A stretch of 64,000 bases of DNA. It comes from Cryptomeria japonica. Taxonomy: Eukaryota; Streptophyta; Pinopsida; Cupressales; Cupressaceae. The position numbers were made by a program, and so were the translations under genes. Every line of letters begins with the position of its first letter. Within the stretch, counting starts at the first letter, position 1. This document shows positions 12,312-25,213 of this stretch, in pieces. The DNA is taken from NCBI RefSeq assembly GCF_030272615.1, contig NC_081407.1, positions 138,632,897 through 138,696,896 of the forward strand, read 5' to 3'. The notes under the pieces are model-generated. The model was not told the DNA's origin and ran no database searches. It worked only from the letters and a program-made list of their open reading frames with translations.

Positions 12312-12332
12312 AGCTTTTGATGCTTATTCTCA

Positions 12333-12724
12333 AATTCTTAGTAACATTGTTGAGTTGTTTCTAGAAATACCAATTGGTTCAGCTCTTTCTATGACAACAT
12401 CTCCCAACACATTCTGAGCAACACATCTGATGCCACTTGGCCCTGGGTTGCCCTTAGAGGCACCGTCAAAGTTGATTTTAATCCACCCAGGCTTTGGTGG
12501 TTCCAATTTTACATTATGTTGGGAGTCTTTTGAGTTTTTCATACTTACTCCAATCAAAGGGTGGATAATTAATCCATTGAAATGTTTAACCATATTCTCA
12601 TCCCAATTTGTGTAGATGTTTCCTTTAATTTTTTTGCTTTTAGCTATAGATTTTGCAAATTCCACAATGAGGGCCTCAATATTTTTTATTAGATTGTCTC
12701 TAGGCTTAGATTGATGTTTGAATA
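12333..12724 (-). pseudogene. LINE-type RNase H (RVT_3) fragment
   Basis: On the minus strand about 130 codons are open. The C-terminal part reads PPKPGWIKINFDGASKGNPG then PSGIRCVAQN and GDVVIERAEPIG. This is the first strand of the plant LINE/RVT_3 RNase H fold, with its catalytic Asp in NFDGA. The later catalytic residues are missing because the frame stops near 12,333. At the other end it is cut exactly where the copia LTR begins (TGTTGGCATTGAG at 12,725). Residues read upstream of that point come from the LTR and do not belong to this gene. It is a fragment of a LINE interrupted by the copia insertion. Confidence 0.75.
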
Positions 12725-14751
12725 TGTTGGCATTGAGTTGTGAGATTTGTGGCATTGATTTATCATTGATGTCAACATACATAGACGTAGAGGTGATCAA
12801 GTTGAACATATAGCGAGAGAAGTGTTTTCTCAAATAAAGATGACATAGGCAGAAGCGTGGGAGGTTGAATTAGATAAAACATTGTGTTTTATCTCCATAG
12901 TGAAGAAACATGTAGCCTCACCAACCCGCAACAAGGAAGACTGGAGAAAAATGACCCTGCAGGGTAATACTACCACATTAGATCAAATAGTGTGTTTATC
13001 ACCATAGTGAAGAAATAGGTAGCCTTGCCACCCCACAACAAGGAAGATTAGAGAAAAATGATCCCACGGGGTAATAAGATGGAAGAAGTGTTAAGCCTCA
13101 CTCTCTCACAGGTACACTTTGCGTTGACCAAGATGCCTACAAAACTACAACAAGAGAAACAGATAACACACTACATTTATCGCGACTATTATCATCAGTT
13201 CAACACTTCTCCCTGTGTGTCCATTGTCGATACCTCCTACACATGGACCATTTGTGAGCACAGGGGTATAATGATGGGTCCCACCATCCACTATGTGAGT
13301 TATGAGGGTTAGGTGGACAAATGTTTGTTTACAGGTCTATAAAAGGGAAAGGGCATACATATCAAAGGAGATTTTTTTTAGTCTAAACAACAATCAAGAA
13401 AAGGAGTAAATGTTGAGCATAAATGTAGTTGCAAATGTATTTTCAAAATGGGGGTTGTGTGCAAAGTCAAATCAGATTGCAAAGATTGTTGAGAAAAGGA
13501 GGAAAGAGTCATTTAATATGGACGGCTAAAAATCTGAAATGAGGAGACAAAAGATAAATTGTTTAGTTGCTGGAACATTTTAAAAAAATTCCTAAAGCCC
13601 TTGGGGTACATAGATGGCCACTAGTGGAGTGAGTGGATAGGTGAAGTTGGGTAGAAGGAAGTGTGAGTTGTAGGCATGCAAAGAAGTGGAGAAGTGAGGT
13701 AAAAATAAAGAATACAAAAAAAAATAGGGGGCGCAAAGAAGAAGCTTCAACACATGTGCAAAACATAGTGGCAAGCAGGTACATAACTCATGAACCCTAC
13801 AATACAAAAAGATTATAAAAATGTTAGAAGCAGATTGTAGAAGGTGTGTCCCAGGTAAGTATGATAGGTTGTTGAGCAGCGAGTTTGTGAATGCAGAAAA
13901 GAGAAGATGCTACTATACAAAGAGCTAAAAAGGAGGGAGTGCGTGTGCTTTAATAGAGAAGTGCAGAAAAGAAAAAAAGGAAGCATGAAGGAGAGAAGGT
14001 TGTATAGAAAGTGTGAAGAAAATAGAAGAAATACGCACAAAGTGAAACAAAGAAAGAAGACAAAGGACAAAGACTTTAGAGTAGAGAGCAGACAAAGAAG
14101 AGAATAGACGTGGAGAGTAGAGATCAGAGACTAGAGAGTAGAGAGTCAATGTAAAGAACATGGTAATCCACATAGAGTGGGGCAGAGAATGAGGACTGAG
14201 CAGAGCATAGATAAAAGAGTTATGTGTATAGATAAGAAGAGAAAACAAGGCAGAGAGAAGGGATTGATAACAAAGATCAAATAGAAGAGGACAAAGATTG
14301 TGAGTAGAGAAAAGTCAAGTCAATCTCAAGTGCAAAAAACAAATTGAGTTACAAAATTTTATTTGTAACAAGGTGCCTAACTGTAATCGAACATTTATTC
14401 ATTGTATGTTATTTGAGTTAGTGCTTAGATTAGGGATTAGTGCTCCTTTGGGTTGGTGCCCATAAAGCTAGGGGTTGGTGCTCCTTTGGGTTGGTGTCCA
14501 TAAACGTTGTACTCAAAATGTTTTCATTGTGAGGCTGGATTATAGTAGTAGACTCTAGAAACATTTCTCATTGACGTTTTTCCTCTTCATGGCTTTTTTT
14601 CATATATCTCATGTTATGTGTTTGTGTTGTGTTTAATGTCTATGCTTATAGTCCTTAATTTTTGTTATTAAAGATTTGTTTATTTAGAAAGCTCAAGTTT
14701 TTGTTACCATTGATTCACGCCCCCCCTCAGTGGTCCATTTATGTTCCTTCA
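12725..14751 (+). repeat. 5' LTR of copia element 1
   Basis: It starts TGTTGGCATTGAG and ends CTTCA, two bases before the primer site. At 2.03 kb it is long for copia but normal for Sireviruses. It holds a tandem duplication (12,879-13,077), a purine-rich block (13,870-14,330), and twice the phrase GGTTGGTGCTCCTTTGGG (about 14,440-14,500). A related phrase appears in antisense in the LTRs at 28.1 and 43.0 kb, which ties the copies into one lineage. Confidence 0.8.
12879..13077. repeat. Tandem duplication, about 98 bp x 2, in the 5' LTR
   Basis: Both units contain CCATAGTGAAGAAA, then GTAGCC, CAACAAGGAAGA, GAGAAAAATGA and GGGTAATA in order. The truncated 3' LTR holds only the first unit before it breaks off, so it cannot tell whether the duplication predates insertion. 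Confidence 0.75.
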
Positions 14752-14753
14752 AT

Positions 14754-14765
14754 TGGTATCAGAGT
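14754..14765 (+). promoter_or_regulatory. Primer binding site, initiator tRNA-Met
   Basis: TGGTATCAGAGT lies two bases after the LTR end. It matches the canonical plant copia site TGGTATCAGAGC except for the last base (C to T). Confidence 0.85.
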
Positions 14766-14825
14766 GTGAGGTTCACTGTTAATTAAGCTTTCTCTACCTT
14801 GGGTAGATTTTGGTGTGTGAACACA

Positions 14826-16470
14826 ATGGCTAGGAATGAGTCATCCTCTACTAAAGTATCAATGTTTGATGGAACCAACTATGCTTTCTAGAGTATAAGA
14901 ATGGAAACATATTCGTCATCCCTAGGTTATGATGTCTAGATTTGATTAAAATTGGTTATAATATCCCTGCCACTCCTACTAATCTTGATGCTAAAAGGAA
15001 ATATGAGTCCAATGCTAAAGCCAAGAATGTTATTCTCAGCGAGTTGTCTGATATTGAGTCTTTGAAAGTTATGGATTGTATTTTTGCAAAGTACATATGA
15101 GATAGGTTGAAGAAAAGATATGAAGAAGTGCCTAGTACTATTGAATCAAATTCTATAAGGAAGATGAAGAAGGGATCTAGTAAATATACAGATGATGAAA
15201 GTGATCAGATAGTTGTTGCACTAAAGATGAAAAAGAAACTCATCTATTCCTGGTGCAAGAGATCCAAAATGAGGAGAAAACATCAAGGTCTGATAGTGGA
15301 GCTCAGACTAGAAATCAAAACTTATTTGACAGTGATGAAGAAGGTGAGATTGATGCTGAGGTGGATCTTGAAGCAAAATTAATATGTGGTCTTGAAGAAT
15401 TAGATAATGTAGGGAAAGAATATGTGAAGTACAAGAAGTTCGCCCTAAAATAAAACGATCAATTGAGCAAGAGTCTAATCAGAATATTATTACATTGACA
15501 ACTCAACTAAAAGAAGATAGATGGGTTAATGAAGTGTTGAAGTCATAATTGGATACAAAAGAAAAGGAATGTTAAAAGCTAGAAGATGAAAAACCTTAGG
15601 AAAGAGATTGAGAGTTGCAAGGAAGATCTCAAGTTGAGGATGAAGTGTGAAAGCATCACCAATGCACTAAATGACATGCTGAGTAAGCAGAAGAAAAAAA
15701 AGGATCCTATTAGTTTAGGATATGAAATATGGGAAAGCTCCATAGTTGAAGATGTGTCAAAACATGAAATAGTGTTTGTGTTAGCAAAGACAAATGGAAA
15801 AAGATAGTGCTTTAAGGTAAATGAAACTCCAAGGAAGAAAATAGATTCAAGATATCATACTGTTGCTCCCAAGACTGAGAACAAGGTGAAATCAGAAGGA
15901 AAGATTGTTGCAGATGAACAACTCAAGATCAACAATAGAGGAAGAATATATAGAGAAAACAAATCCACAAGATCTCCACTTGTTCGACAAAATCATTCTG
16001 TAAGGTACAATCCTTCCTTCTTTGGTTATTGTTATTCATGCAAAGGTTATGGGTATAAAGTAAGTGATTGTATAAAAGGGTCTAAGAAAGGTCAAGTTAC
16101 ATTTTCTAGAAATATGCATATAGTTTGTCACAAGAGTAATAACTTTGGTCACTGAGAAAGAGAATGTATAACTTATGTAAGCCTTGAATATGCATTGAAC
16201 AAAAATAGAAGTGTCCCTGAACTGTCGAGAAATTCCCTTGTTCCTTTGGTTGTTAGAAATGTGTGGATTGGAGAAGGAAACCCTATCAGTTAAATAGAAA
16301 CTACTCCATTCCTCAACTGGATGCAAACATGATGTGTTATGCATGTCATAATTTTGGGCATAGAGTAGAGTATTGCAGGAGTAAGTTTATGAAATTATCT
16401 AGATACAACAAGAAGGCAGATACCATGATCAAGCAAAACAAAGAGTTTATGAAAGTTTGGAGAAATAAAT
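14826..16470 (+). pseudogene. gag: Copia element 1 gag remnant with zinc knuckles
   Basis: ATG at 14,826 opens MARNESSSTKVSMFDGTNYA, the usual start of a plant copia Gag (UBN2 type). The capsid region is then largely deleted. From 15.1 kb there are charged coiled-coil pieces (15,107-15,807). Next comes LNDMLSKQKKKKDPISLGYE, the same boundary motif seen in the gag at 41 kb. Zinc-knuckle-like sequences follow: CYSCKGYGYKVSDC (His replaced by Tyr), CHKSNNFGH broken by a stop, and a good CYACHNFGHRVEYC. Several frames and stops make it non-functional. The long coiled coil plus several knuckles is typical of Sirevirus Gag. Confidence 0.75.
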
Positions 16471-16472
16471 AG

Positions 16473-17890
16473 AACATAGGTATGAGAAGAACAAGAAGGG
16501 TAAAATTAAGAGCAACAACTGTGCATTCTATGCAAATGTGATATCCCCTCTATCTTAAGAAGAAATAGTACCTTAGGGGGAGCTAAACATGATCATATCT
16601 TTTACCCCCAAATTTCTAAAAAATAGTGCAAGGATAGTTCAAAGAGACAAAAACTAGTGATAGGAAAGTTGATAAGAATGATGATAGTTTATGTATACTT
16701 TATTTGATGTTGAGTTAGTTAAAAAATATTTATATATTTGTTGTAGTTGCTTGAGTTGCAGAAGTTTATTCATTGGCAACAATTTAGGTTTGACATTGTT
16801 AGCATACAATTATAGTTTACTATGAAATTTTGTTTGATTGTACTCACATATCTGCATATATAAGGTCGTGTACATCTGTAAGTGCTGAAAAATAAATTGT
16901 AGACAATCCACATTGCATAAAATAGTCTATGTTGCGCAATTACAAAATAGTCATTATAAACAAAAGTGTTATAGATGAGCTCATTTATAATGGAACTGAT
17001 CTATGTCACTGTTCAGAATTTAGGTTTGAAAAAGTTGAGCATGTGGGTTGGGTCACACAGATATTTGTGACAAATAATTTGTTTCAATAGGAAAGGATGC
17101 AATTCATCGGATCAATGAAATAATAAGTATGGTGCAGTATAAAAGTGAAATGGATGATGTTATAGCATGTGGATAATGAGAAATTATACAACAATAATAT
17201 AGGGAGAGTTGAATATATTAGGATGGATTAGATGTTCAGAATAGTGTTGAAGATAAAAGGATAGTGCACATGGAAGCAATAGTAGCTCGTACAGAACAAC
17301 TGATGTTGTGCTACTTGCTTGCAAGAATAGAGACTACTAGTGGGATGATTGAAGCAACAAAGGATACCAGTGTATGTAGACATGTAGGACAAAGAAGGTA
17401 GTGAATTGAAATCTCATGACAGTTTGAAAGTATGTTGAAAGGATGAAGACTTATGTTGTTGCTCCAAAGAAGGAGAATGATGTTGTTGCTACAAGGAATA
17501 ATAGTGCTTCTCATATGGGAACGACTAAGCTGAATGCTGATGGCTTCACCAAAATTAGGGACATAATGAAGAACTTCAAAGGAAAGAGTGTGAAGCAGGA
17601 AAGGTAGACCGCATAGAGTTAAATGTGTATGTGTGGATTTGAAGAAATGAAATGCTATGTGAAAGAGATGCCAAAGACTAAAGTGCAGAATCCATAGAGT
17701 TTAGAAGTGTAGACTAATGTAGCTAGTGAGTGTATTTACAGAAAGGAAGGTTGCACTCAGATTGAATAAGTGAAGAGACAACGGGAAGTAGAAAAGAGAC
17801 AAGTTAGAGCAAAAAATAGAAAGAAGAAGAACATAGAAGAGGAGTTGAGAGTACGTGTACAACACGGTGTGTGATATGATGAGCAGTGGA
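16473..17890 (+). other. Decayed gag-pol junction, no domain recognised
   Basis: This 1.4 kb stretch should hold protease and integrase by position. I find neither the DSG protease motif nor integrase D,D,E blocks, only short, frameshifted, A-rich coding-like pieces. One purine run (TTAGGGGGAGCT, about 16,573) resembles a polypurine tract. An internal deletion of the integrase region is the simplest reading. Confidence 0.4.
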
Positions 17891-17894
17891 TAAG

Positions 17895-19375
17895 ACTACA
17901 AGAGCACTGACTGGTTCAGGGAAATGGAAGAATAATTGCAGCAGATATATAAGAATAAAACTTTGGATTTGGTGCCAAGGCATGCTGATAAAAATGTAAT
18001 TGGCACAAAGTGGATCTACAAGAATAAAGTGAATGAAGATGGCAAGGTGATAAGAAACAAGGCTAGGCTGGTTTGCAAAGGATACTTACATGTAGAGGGC
18101 ATATATTTTGAGGAGACATTTGCCCCTATTGCCAGACTTGAGGCCATAAGATTGTTTCTGGCATTTTCAACATACAAAGGTTATAAGGTTTATCAAATGG
18201 ATGTAAAGTCTACATTTCTAAATGGAAATTAAGAGGAAGAGGTGTACATTGAGTAGCTTGAAGGATTTCAATTGTATGAGAATGAAGACTTTGTATGCAG
18301 GTTAAAAAAACATTATATAGTCTGAAGCAAGCACCTAGAGCATGGTACTCCAGGCTAGACAAATATCCACACCAAAAAGGCTTCAAAAAGGGATGTGCTA
18401 ACAACAACCTATATATTAAAATCATAAGGTAATCTCATGATTATAGTTGTTTATGTAGATAACATTAATCTTTGTTGGGAATAAAGACAATTTGTGCAAA
18501 GAATTCGCTGATCAAATGTAATCAAAGTTTGAAATAGGAGAGTTGTCCTACTTTCTTGGGTTGCAAATATCTCAATTAAGCAAAGGTATATTCATCTCAC
18601 AAATCAAGTATGCTAAAGACATGTTGAAAAATTTTCAAATGGAAGATTGCAAGCTTGTTAGTACTCCCATGGTGATTGGATACAAGTTGAGAAAAATTGA
18701 TGAGTCACCAAATGTTGATCAGACCATGTATAGATCTATGATTGGGAGTCTTTTGTTTCTAAGTTCTACCTCTAGGCCTAACATAGTACAAGATGTTTGA
18801 TGGTAGATAGATTTCAAGCTACCCCAAAGTAATCTCATGTAAGTGTTGTGAGAAGGATATTCAAATATCTACAGGGCACACTTGATTATGGCCTATGGTA
18901 TCCAAAGAATGGTGATTTTAATTTAGACGCATTCACAGATGTTGATTAATAGGATGCATTGATGACCAAAAGAGCACTAGTGGAGGTGCCTTCTTGCTTG
19001 GTGAGAGATTAGTTTCATGACACAACAAGAAACATGAGTCTATTCTTTATCCACTATTGAGGCTGAGTACATAGTTGTTGCTATATGTTGTTTACAATTT
19101 CTTTGGATGAAGAAAACACTCAAGGATGTTTAGGTAGAGTATGTTGGTCCTATCTCCATCAAATGTGATAATTGAAGTGTCATTAAAATCTCTAATAACC
19201 CTTTCATGCACTCAAGAAAAAAACACATAGCAATTAAGTATCATTTCCTTAGGGAGAAGGTCATTGAAAAGGTTGTCAAGGTTGAATATGTAAGTACTGG
19301 TGAGCAAGTGGTTGATATTTTTTGCAAAATCTCTACGTAAGGACACTTGAGTATCTAAGACTAAGGTTGGGTATT
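17895..19375 (+). pseudogene. pol: Copia element 1 reverse transcriptase and RNase H remnant
   Basis: The RT (RVT_2) is clear: [20 protein letters not shown], then [31 protein letters not shown], a frameshift, LYSLKQAPRAW, and SYFLGLQISQ. The catalytic YVDD box reads YVDN (GAC to AAC near 18,456), which by itself would kill the enzyme. RNase H follows at 18.93-19.37 kb with STSGGAFLLG, KKHIAIKYHFLREKV and VSTGEQVVDIF. Multiple stops and frameshifts are present. The order RT then RNase H, right before the polypurine tract, is normal for copia. Confidence 0.85.
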
Positions 19376-19544
19376 GTCCCTCCCTTCTTTAATACTTAAG
19401 TTGATATAGAGGTTATGGTTCTCAAGGAGATACCGCTTCTCAAAAGGGGTCAACAAAATCATTGCAAGTGTTGTAGATGTGTATGCAACCTGAAGGAGAA
19501 GTGTTGTTATAAACCCGACATAATATCAACCACATGTACAATGT

Positions 19545-19678
19545 GATCGTCAAAGGGGGAGTGACATATTTCTATAGTTAAGAGAAGGAGAAGAGCAATT
19601 GATACACCCCTTGCCATTGTTGTCAAAGGGGGAGAAGAGAATAGAAGAATGGTTGACATGAATGCCAAACGGGGAGAT
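19545..19678 (+). promoter_or_regulatory. Reiterated polypurine tracts before the 3' LTR
   Basis: Three copies of a TCAAAGGGGGAG-type run occur in 130 bases: GTCAAAGGGGGAGTG near 19,548, TGTCAAAGGGGGAGAAG near 19,621, and CAAACGGGGAGAT at 19,666-19,678 directly before TGTTGG. Repeated polypurine tracts are a known feature of Sireviruses. The last one is the functional position and carries one mismatch. Confidence 0.75.
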
Positions 19679-19938
19679 TGTTGGCATTGAGTTGTGAGAT
19701 TTGTGGCATTGAGTTTTTCGTTAATGTCAACATACACAATTGTAGAATTGATGAGGTTGAACATGCAGGGGGAGAAGTGTTTGCTCAGATAAAGATGACA
19801 TAGGCAAAAGCGTGAGAGGTTGAATTAGAGAAAACAACATGTTTATCACCATAGTGAAGAAACAGGTAGCCCCGCCACCCTGCAACAAAGAAAACTGGAG
19901 AAAAATGACCCCGCGAGGTAATACCACCACATTAGATC
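19679..19938 (+). repeat. Truncated 3' LTR of copia element 1
   Basis: It matches 12,725 onward from TGTTGGCATTGAGTTGTGAG through TACCACCACATTAGATC and then stops abruptly. The following sequence (TTTTAATTTATTACC) is unrelated to the LTR, so a deletion or another insertion removed the rest. Confidence 0.85.
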
Positions 19939-20639
19939 TTTTAATTTATTACCTTTACTTTATGTAGACTATGCAGGATCCTCAACTAAAGGGTTGATGA
20001 TGTCTGTAGTCAATTACCTATTTCCACCAAGGGTGACAACATCACACAAAATATATACATGAAATCAACACCATCAATTGAGCATCATAATCATTACATT
20101 TGTAAGTTGATAAAAAATAAATACATATGTATCATAAGCATGATAAGCATCACATATGTATCATCATATATATAATTGAGCATCATAAGCATCACATATG
20201 TGGCATCATAAACATGTAATCCATCACGGTATTAAACAATCCACGTTCTATAAATAAACACAAAGTTCAAAAAATGTCACATGTATCATCATAAACATGT
20301 AATCCAGAACATATGTATTTTAAATCAACATCCATGACATAGCTAATAAACAATCCAAATTCCATAAATAAACACAAAGTTTTTAAAATGTCACATAAAT
20401 AGTCACTCTCCCTATCTCCATCTCCTCGGGGTGGCATAGTTCTACTATTAGGCCCTGCTAGAGGTGGAACATGAATTAAAAACATTAAAAGATGCATCAT
20501 GAATTAATTATGTAATGGCATTAGAATTCAAAATATAATGAATTAATTATGTAACCATATAAGTCAAATAAATTTCTATCAAGATATCAATATTAATAAG
20601 ATAATATACTAATTGCATACCTCATACATTTCATTCATG
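19939..20639. other. Subterminal region of the CACTA element with a duplication
   Basis: The main feature is an imperfect direct duplication. AAACATGTAATCC...AAACAATCCA...ATAAATAAACACAAAGTT...AAAATGTCACAT occurs at about 20,212-20,290 and again at about 20,292-20,396. ATCATAAGCATCACATATGT words also recur at 20,130-20,200. The position, just beyond the 3' end of the CACTA coding region, suits the repeat-rich subterminal DNA of that class. No CACTA-type inverted terminus was found. Confidence 0.45.
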
Positions 20640-21380
<741 letters not shown>

Positions 21381-21551
21381 AATGCCATAGTATCGATTTT
21401 GAGACTCTTAAGGATGTATTTCATTTCTAGATGAAATATTGGTCACCTCAAAGACTGCAATTATCCCAGAATCACAAGTTTTCTTCGTGTCATCCAACTT
21501 TTTGATGTGAAATTTATGACCATTGCAACACATAGCCTTGTGGTGTTTTAC

Positions 21552-21850
21552 CTACAATATGTCTAACGTGTTAAAATTATTGCATTGTAAGTTGATAAAC
21601 ATACGAGTGATTAATAAAATTATATGTACCTGTTTATCTCTTAAACCATATGTTAAATCAATTTCCCTTTGCATAACATTGGAATCTCCATTACGATGAG
21701 TTTCTTTAACCAATGAAGCCACACCTTCCCATGTTAGTGTGCGACTAGAATGTTGACATTGTTGAATCCACACGATCATCCAATCAAGATTATTTGCAAT
21801 ATACAAATGGAGCGCATCTCACTCCCGACCAACTATACAAATAATTAATA
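21552..21850 (-). pseudogene. CACTA copy A, segment between DUF4218 and DUF4216
   Basis: The open minus-strand segment 21,552-21,806 reads MYIANNLDWMIVWIQQC...LTWEGVASL. Its position between the two DUFs corresponds to the linker (REWDxL..yi..N..ev..y) of CACTA proteins, here preceded by REWD-like codons. It is broken by short gaps. It is assigned by position and weak similarity only. Confidence 0.5.
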
Positions 21851-21894
21851 GATGACTTACAATCGATTTATTTATAAGATTAAAAATTAATTAA

Positions 21895-22263
21895 CTACAA
21901 TAACATCTTATAATTACCTCTCACTTTCCTCAATCTACCTTTCCCCATCAAATACTCCCCTTCAAATTTGTTAATGGGGTTGGGATCCCAAATGCGATCG
22001 ACGTGGATCTCTACTGCAAACTTAGGAAGATATTCAACAATGTACACCACAGTCTGGTATACCATATATCCTTCCACCATAGAACCCTCAGGATGTTCTC
22101 TTTGTCGAACCAAAGCCTTCAAAAATTTCAAGTGCCTCTCAACCATCCACATTGACCTAGTGTGTACAGGTCCACACAATTCGGTCTCCTCAACTTGATG
22201 TATGAGGTAGTGTTCTTGTGCATTAAAAAAATCTGAAGGTAGACACTTTTGCATTTCACACAT
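21895..22263 (-). CDS. DUF4218 segment of the CACTA transposase gene, copy A
   Basis: The frame of 122 codons has the DUF4218 pattern: CLPSDFFNAQEHYLIHQVEE, then LCGPVHTRSMWMVERHLKFL, PEGSMVEGYMVY, and near the end FEGEYLMGKGRLRKVRG. This domain follows Transposase_21 in nearly all plant CACTA proteins. The segment is uninterrupted, while the neighbouring exons are broken. The N-terminal limit is likely a splice acceptor near 22,270-22,300. Copy B carries the same segment at 51,998-52,312. Confidence 0.8.
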   Translation of the reverse strand: MCEMQKCLPSDFFNAQEHYLIHQVEETELCGPVHTRSMWMVERHLKFLKALVRQREHPEGSMVEGYMVYQTVVYIVEYLPKFAVEIHVDRIWDPNPINKFEGEYLMGKGRLRKVRGNYKMLL

Positions 22264-22439
22264 TAGATGAGAAATTTTTGTCTTTCAATATGTTATATCT
22301 TCGTTATGGATTTATTTACATGACAACCACCTAGAAGATATTCAAGACACAAAAATATATATTACATGACAAGTAAAACAAATCACAAATATAATATCTA
22401 TACAACGAATTAAACAAATATCACTACTTACCTCATGCA

Positions 22440-24679
22440 TTTTCCAATATCATATATGACTTGCTTGACATTATTGTCGAAGTGGTATGCGAGAGATAGA
22501 GGTAGAACATACTGCAACAATTATAAAATTATCTTTTCATTTTTTTTATAACATAATACAATGAAAAGTACATGCACAATATACAAATATCTAGTAAATA
22601 CACAAGAACATGAATTACCTTAATGAAGGTATGACAATCATGTGTTTTCATCCCTGGCCCAAATTCACTTTTCTTTGATATGAGATTGTTTATGTTTGCA
22701 GCAAATCCTATGGGAAATCAATTTTTTCGTATGACTTCTTTTATAGCATTGCTTTGCTGCTCTGTTAATAACCAAGAAAAGTCACTTATATTAATTTGGT
22801 CTCCATGGCTATTTGACTTAATGACATTTTTCATTGCATGATTGGATTCCTGAATGTCACTACAAATTTTGATAATTTTTTCTTTGTCATGCCTTCCATC
22901 CAATATTTTCTATAATGTCTGTTATATTCTTTCCAATATGCATAGTATCAAACAAATGCACAATTTGTAACTGCTTGTAGTATGGCAACCTACTAAATTG
23001 TTGGGGATAACTTTTTAGTCCCTTAGGAAGGTGGTCATTAATGCCTTGACGACCTTCACAATCATCAATCACATCATCAATAAACAAAACATGATAGAAA
23101 AGATGTTTTATGACATAAACCATTAGATGGAATGACATTACCTTGATGATTAATTCTATTATATTCCAACTTCCACAGGTGAGGTGTCATTCTTCGTGGC
23201 TTTGATGTATTCTCTTCTTTCCCATTGAAAATATGTTTTTTAGTATTTCAATACTCATCAAACACTTGCTTTCCTAAACTTTTTGAATGACGAGATTTCA
23301 TCTTTGGACCACAAATTGGACATGCAAATTTTCCCTTTGTTTGAAGACCTACAAGATAATGTATAATTGGATTATATGTTAATTTTTTTAATTATAATTA
23401 TCATGCGCAACTTGAACACTATAGCATACCACAAAAATGTGTTAGCCATGGGGGATCGTGTATTATCCATACAAACATCGCATGGAATTGAAATTGTCTT
23501 TGTCCTATTGGTCTAGAGACGTCATACATAGTGACACCATTCCATAACTCCAACAACTCATCGATAAGAGGCTCAATATATACATTCATATCTTTAACTT
23601 GGTACGTATCTAGTTGAATGAACAAAAACATTACATAATTATTATGACCATTTTACTGCAATATTTATAATTAAATGTAGATGATTATTAAATGCTAAAA
23701 TACCTGGAACAATCATTGCCAACATTATGTGCTGCCTCTTTATTGACATCCATGGAGGAATGTTATTGTTGATAGCAAAAATAGGCCACAATGAGTAAAC
23801 AGATCTCAGCTCTCCAAATGGATTCACACTGTCCGCTGCCAATGAAAGCTTGAGATTACGAGGTTCTTCTTTAAAGTGTGACCACTTTTCCTCTATGTCC
23901 ATAAATGTTGAACCATTTGCATGCATTCGAATAATGTCATCTCGACTTCTATTGCGTGCATGGTAATCGATAAATTGTGCCAAGCTAGTGCACTTGAATA
24001 ATCATTGCATACGTGGAATAATGGGAATATAAAGAAGAACCTTGCGAGGCACCTTTTTTTTTATTTGATCTATTCGATATCTACTGATATGACATTCAGG
24101 GCATTCAATTTGAAATTCATGTTGTTTATGATATATAATATGATCATTGGGACAAGCATCTATTGCTTGATACTCCATTCCAATATCTTTTATAATGGCA
24201 AATAATTCTTGGTATGAGCAAGGTAGAATATTTGATGGTGGTAACAAAAACTCACCTATCAATCTACAAGAAAAAAATATAATTTATTAATATAAAGAAT
24301 ATTAATGGTACATGATTCACCATTTATTAACTATAACGACATATATGACATACCTTAACATACATGAGATTGTTATGTTGGATAAACCATTCATAACCTT
24401 CAAGTTCACCAACAACAATATAGCGGAGAGAAGAGTTGTCTGGGAGCCTTCGTAAAGGGCCTCATATGCCTTCTCAAGTAGAGTTAAATCATGAACATCA
24501 TCAAGGTCATCTTCATTATCATGATCAGCTGCGCCAGTACTATATGTGTCATGGATCAATGTATTTGTACCATCATCTTCAATTGTGTTTTGTCGCTCAT
24601 GATCATCATATTCCATGGGATCATTATCTTCAGCTTTGATATCTTTAGCTTTGGTACCCATTGCACACCAAAAGTGCAA
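22440..24679 (-). pseudogene. CACTA transposase (Transposase_21), copy A
   Basis: Blocks in order on the minus strand are: LEKAYEALYEGSQTTLLSAI (24,317-24,679); FLLPPSNILPCSYQ, IDACPNDHIIYHKQHEF, CPECHISRYR and KVPRKVLLYIPIIPRMQ (24,002-24,262); EEPRNLKLSLAADSVNPFG, SVYSLWPIFAINNNIPPWMS (23,642-23,983); DMNVYIEPLIDELLELWNGV (23,419-23,631); LQIVHLFDTMHIGKNITDII (22,887-23,138). These are the diagnostic motifs of PF02992, the DDE-type transposase that cuts CACTA ends. The part at 23.1-23.4 kb and 22.4-22.9 kb is frameshifted and carries stops, so the gene is dead. Some gaps are probable introns (for example 24,263-24,316). Confidence 0.85.
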
Positions 24680-25141
24680 TTGCTAGTCTTATATACATCT
24701 GATTTGAATGACTTTTCACCTCATGAATGTTCATTCTTTTGCAAATTGACTATGTTGTATTCCCCAGTATTCACTTACGATTATTACTCTTGATTGTTAT
24801 ATATGATGATTAACTTTTAATGATTGTGTTGAGTTACCATATCAAACTCAGTTGTTTTGATAGTTTGTATATAAACTATTTTAAATTTGAAACCTTGAGC
24901 CTTTTATATTCATTATATGATAGAGTTAAGTCATTATGCCTACTTGATAAAGTAGAAGTTAATTGGGCCAATATGAACAAGATGAATACTTTAATAATAA
25001 TTACGTACCTATATGGATCTCTCATATCTCACTTATTATGTTGTAACTTGTTATTATGATGCATTCCATCTTTATGTCGTATAATATTATGAAATGAGTT
25101 ATAGCTCATTTAAAACAATAACACACATGTGCGCTTATCGG

Positions 25142-25213
25142 GAATTAATATTGGGAACTAGACTTGAATTAATATTGGGAACTAGACTTGAATTAATATT
25201 GGGAACTAGACTT
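25142..25213. repeat. Perfect 24-bp tandem repeat, 3 copies
   Basis: Three identical 24-base units, each containing AATATTGGGAACTAGACTT, lie head to tail. They are perfect, in contrast to the surrounding decay, so the expansion is recent. Confidence 0.95.

Larger units (their letters stand above)
12725..19938 (+). mobile_element. Ty1/copia element 1, Sirevirus-like, decayed and 3' truncated
   Basis: The element is 5' LTR (12,725-14,751), iMet primer site, gag, RT, RNase H, polypurine tract and the first 260 bases of the 3' LTR. The two LTR copies share TGTTGGCATTGAGTTGTGAG and the following 250 bases. Integrase and most of the protease region are not recognisable, so it is internally deleted or very decayed between 16.5 and 17.9 kb. 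The 3' LTR ends at TTAGATC (19,938), so about 1.77 kb is missing. The 5' LTR cuts into a LINE fragment. No target duplication can be checked because the right end is lost. Confidence 0.85.

Noticed and set aside
13563-14248. Hydrophobic minus-strand frames that look like membrane proteins
   Set aside because: They are the antisense of a purine-rich LTR segment, with no start context, homology or conserved frame.
25142-25213. Short regular repeats considered as a CRISPR-like array
   Set aside because: The units are head to tail without spacers, in a plant nuclear context.
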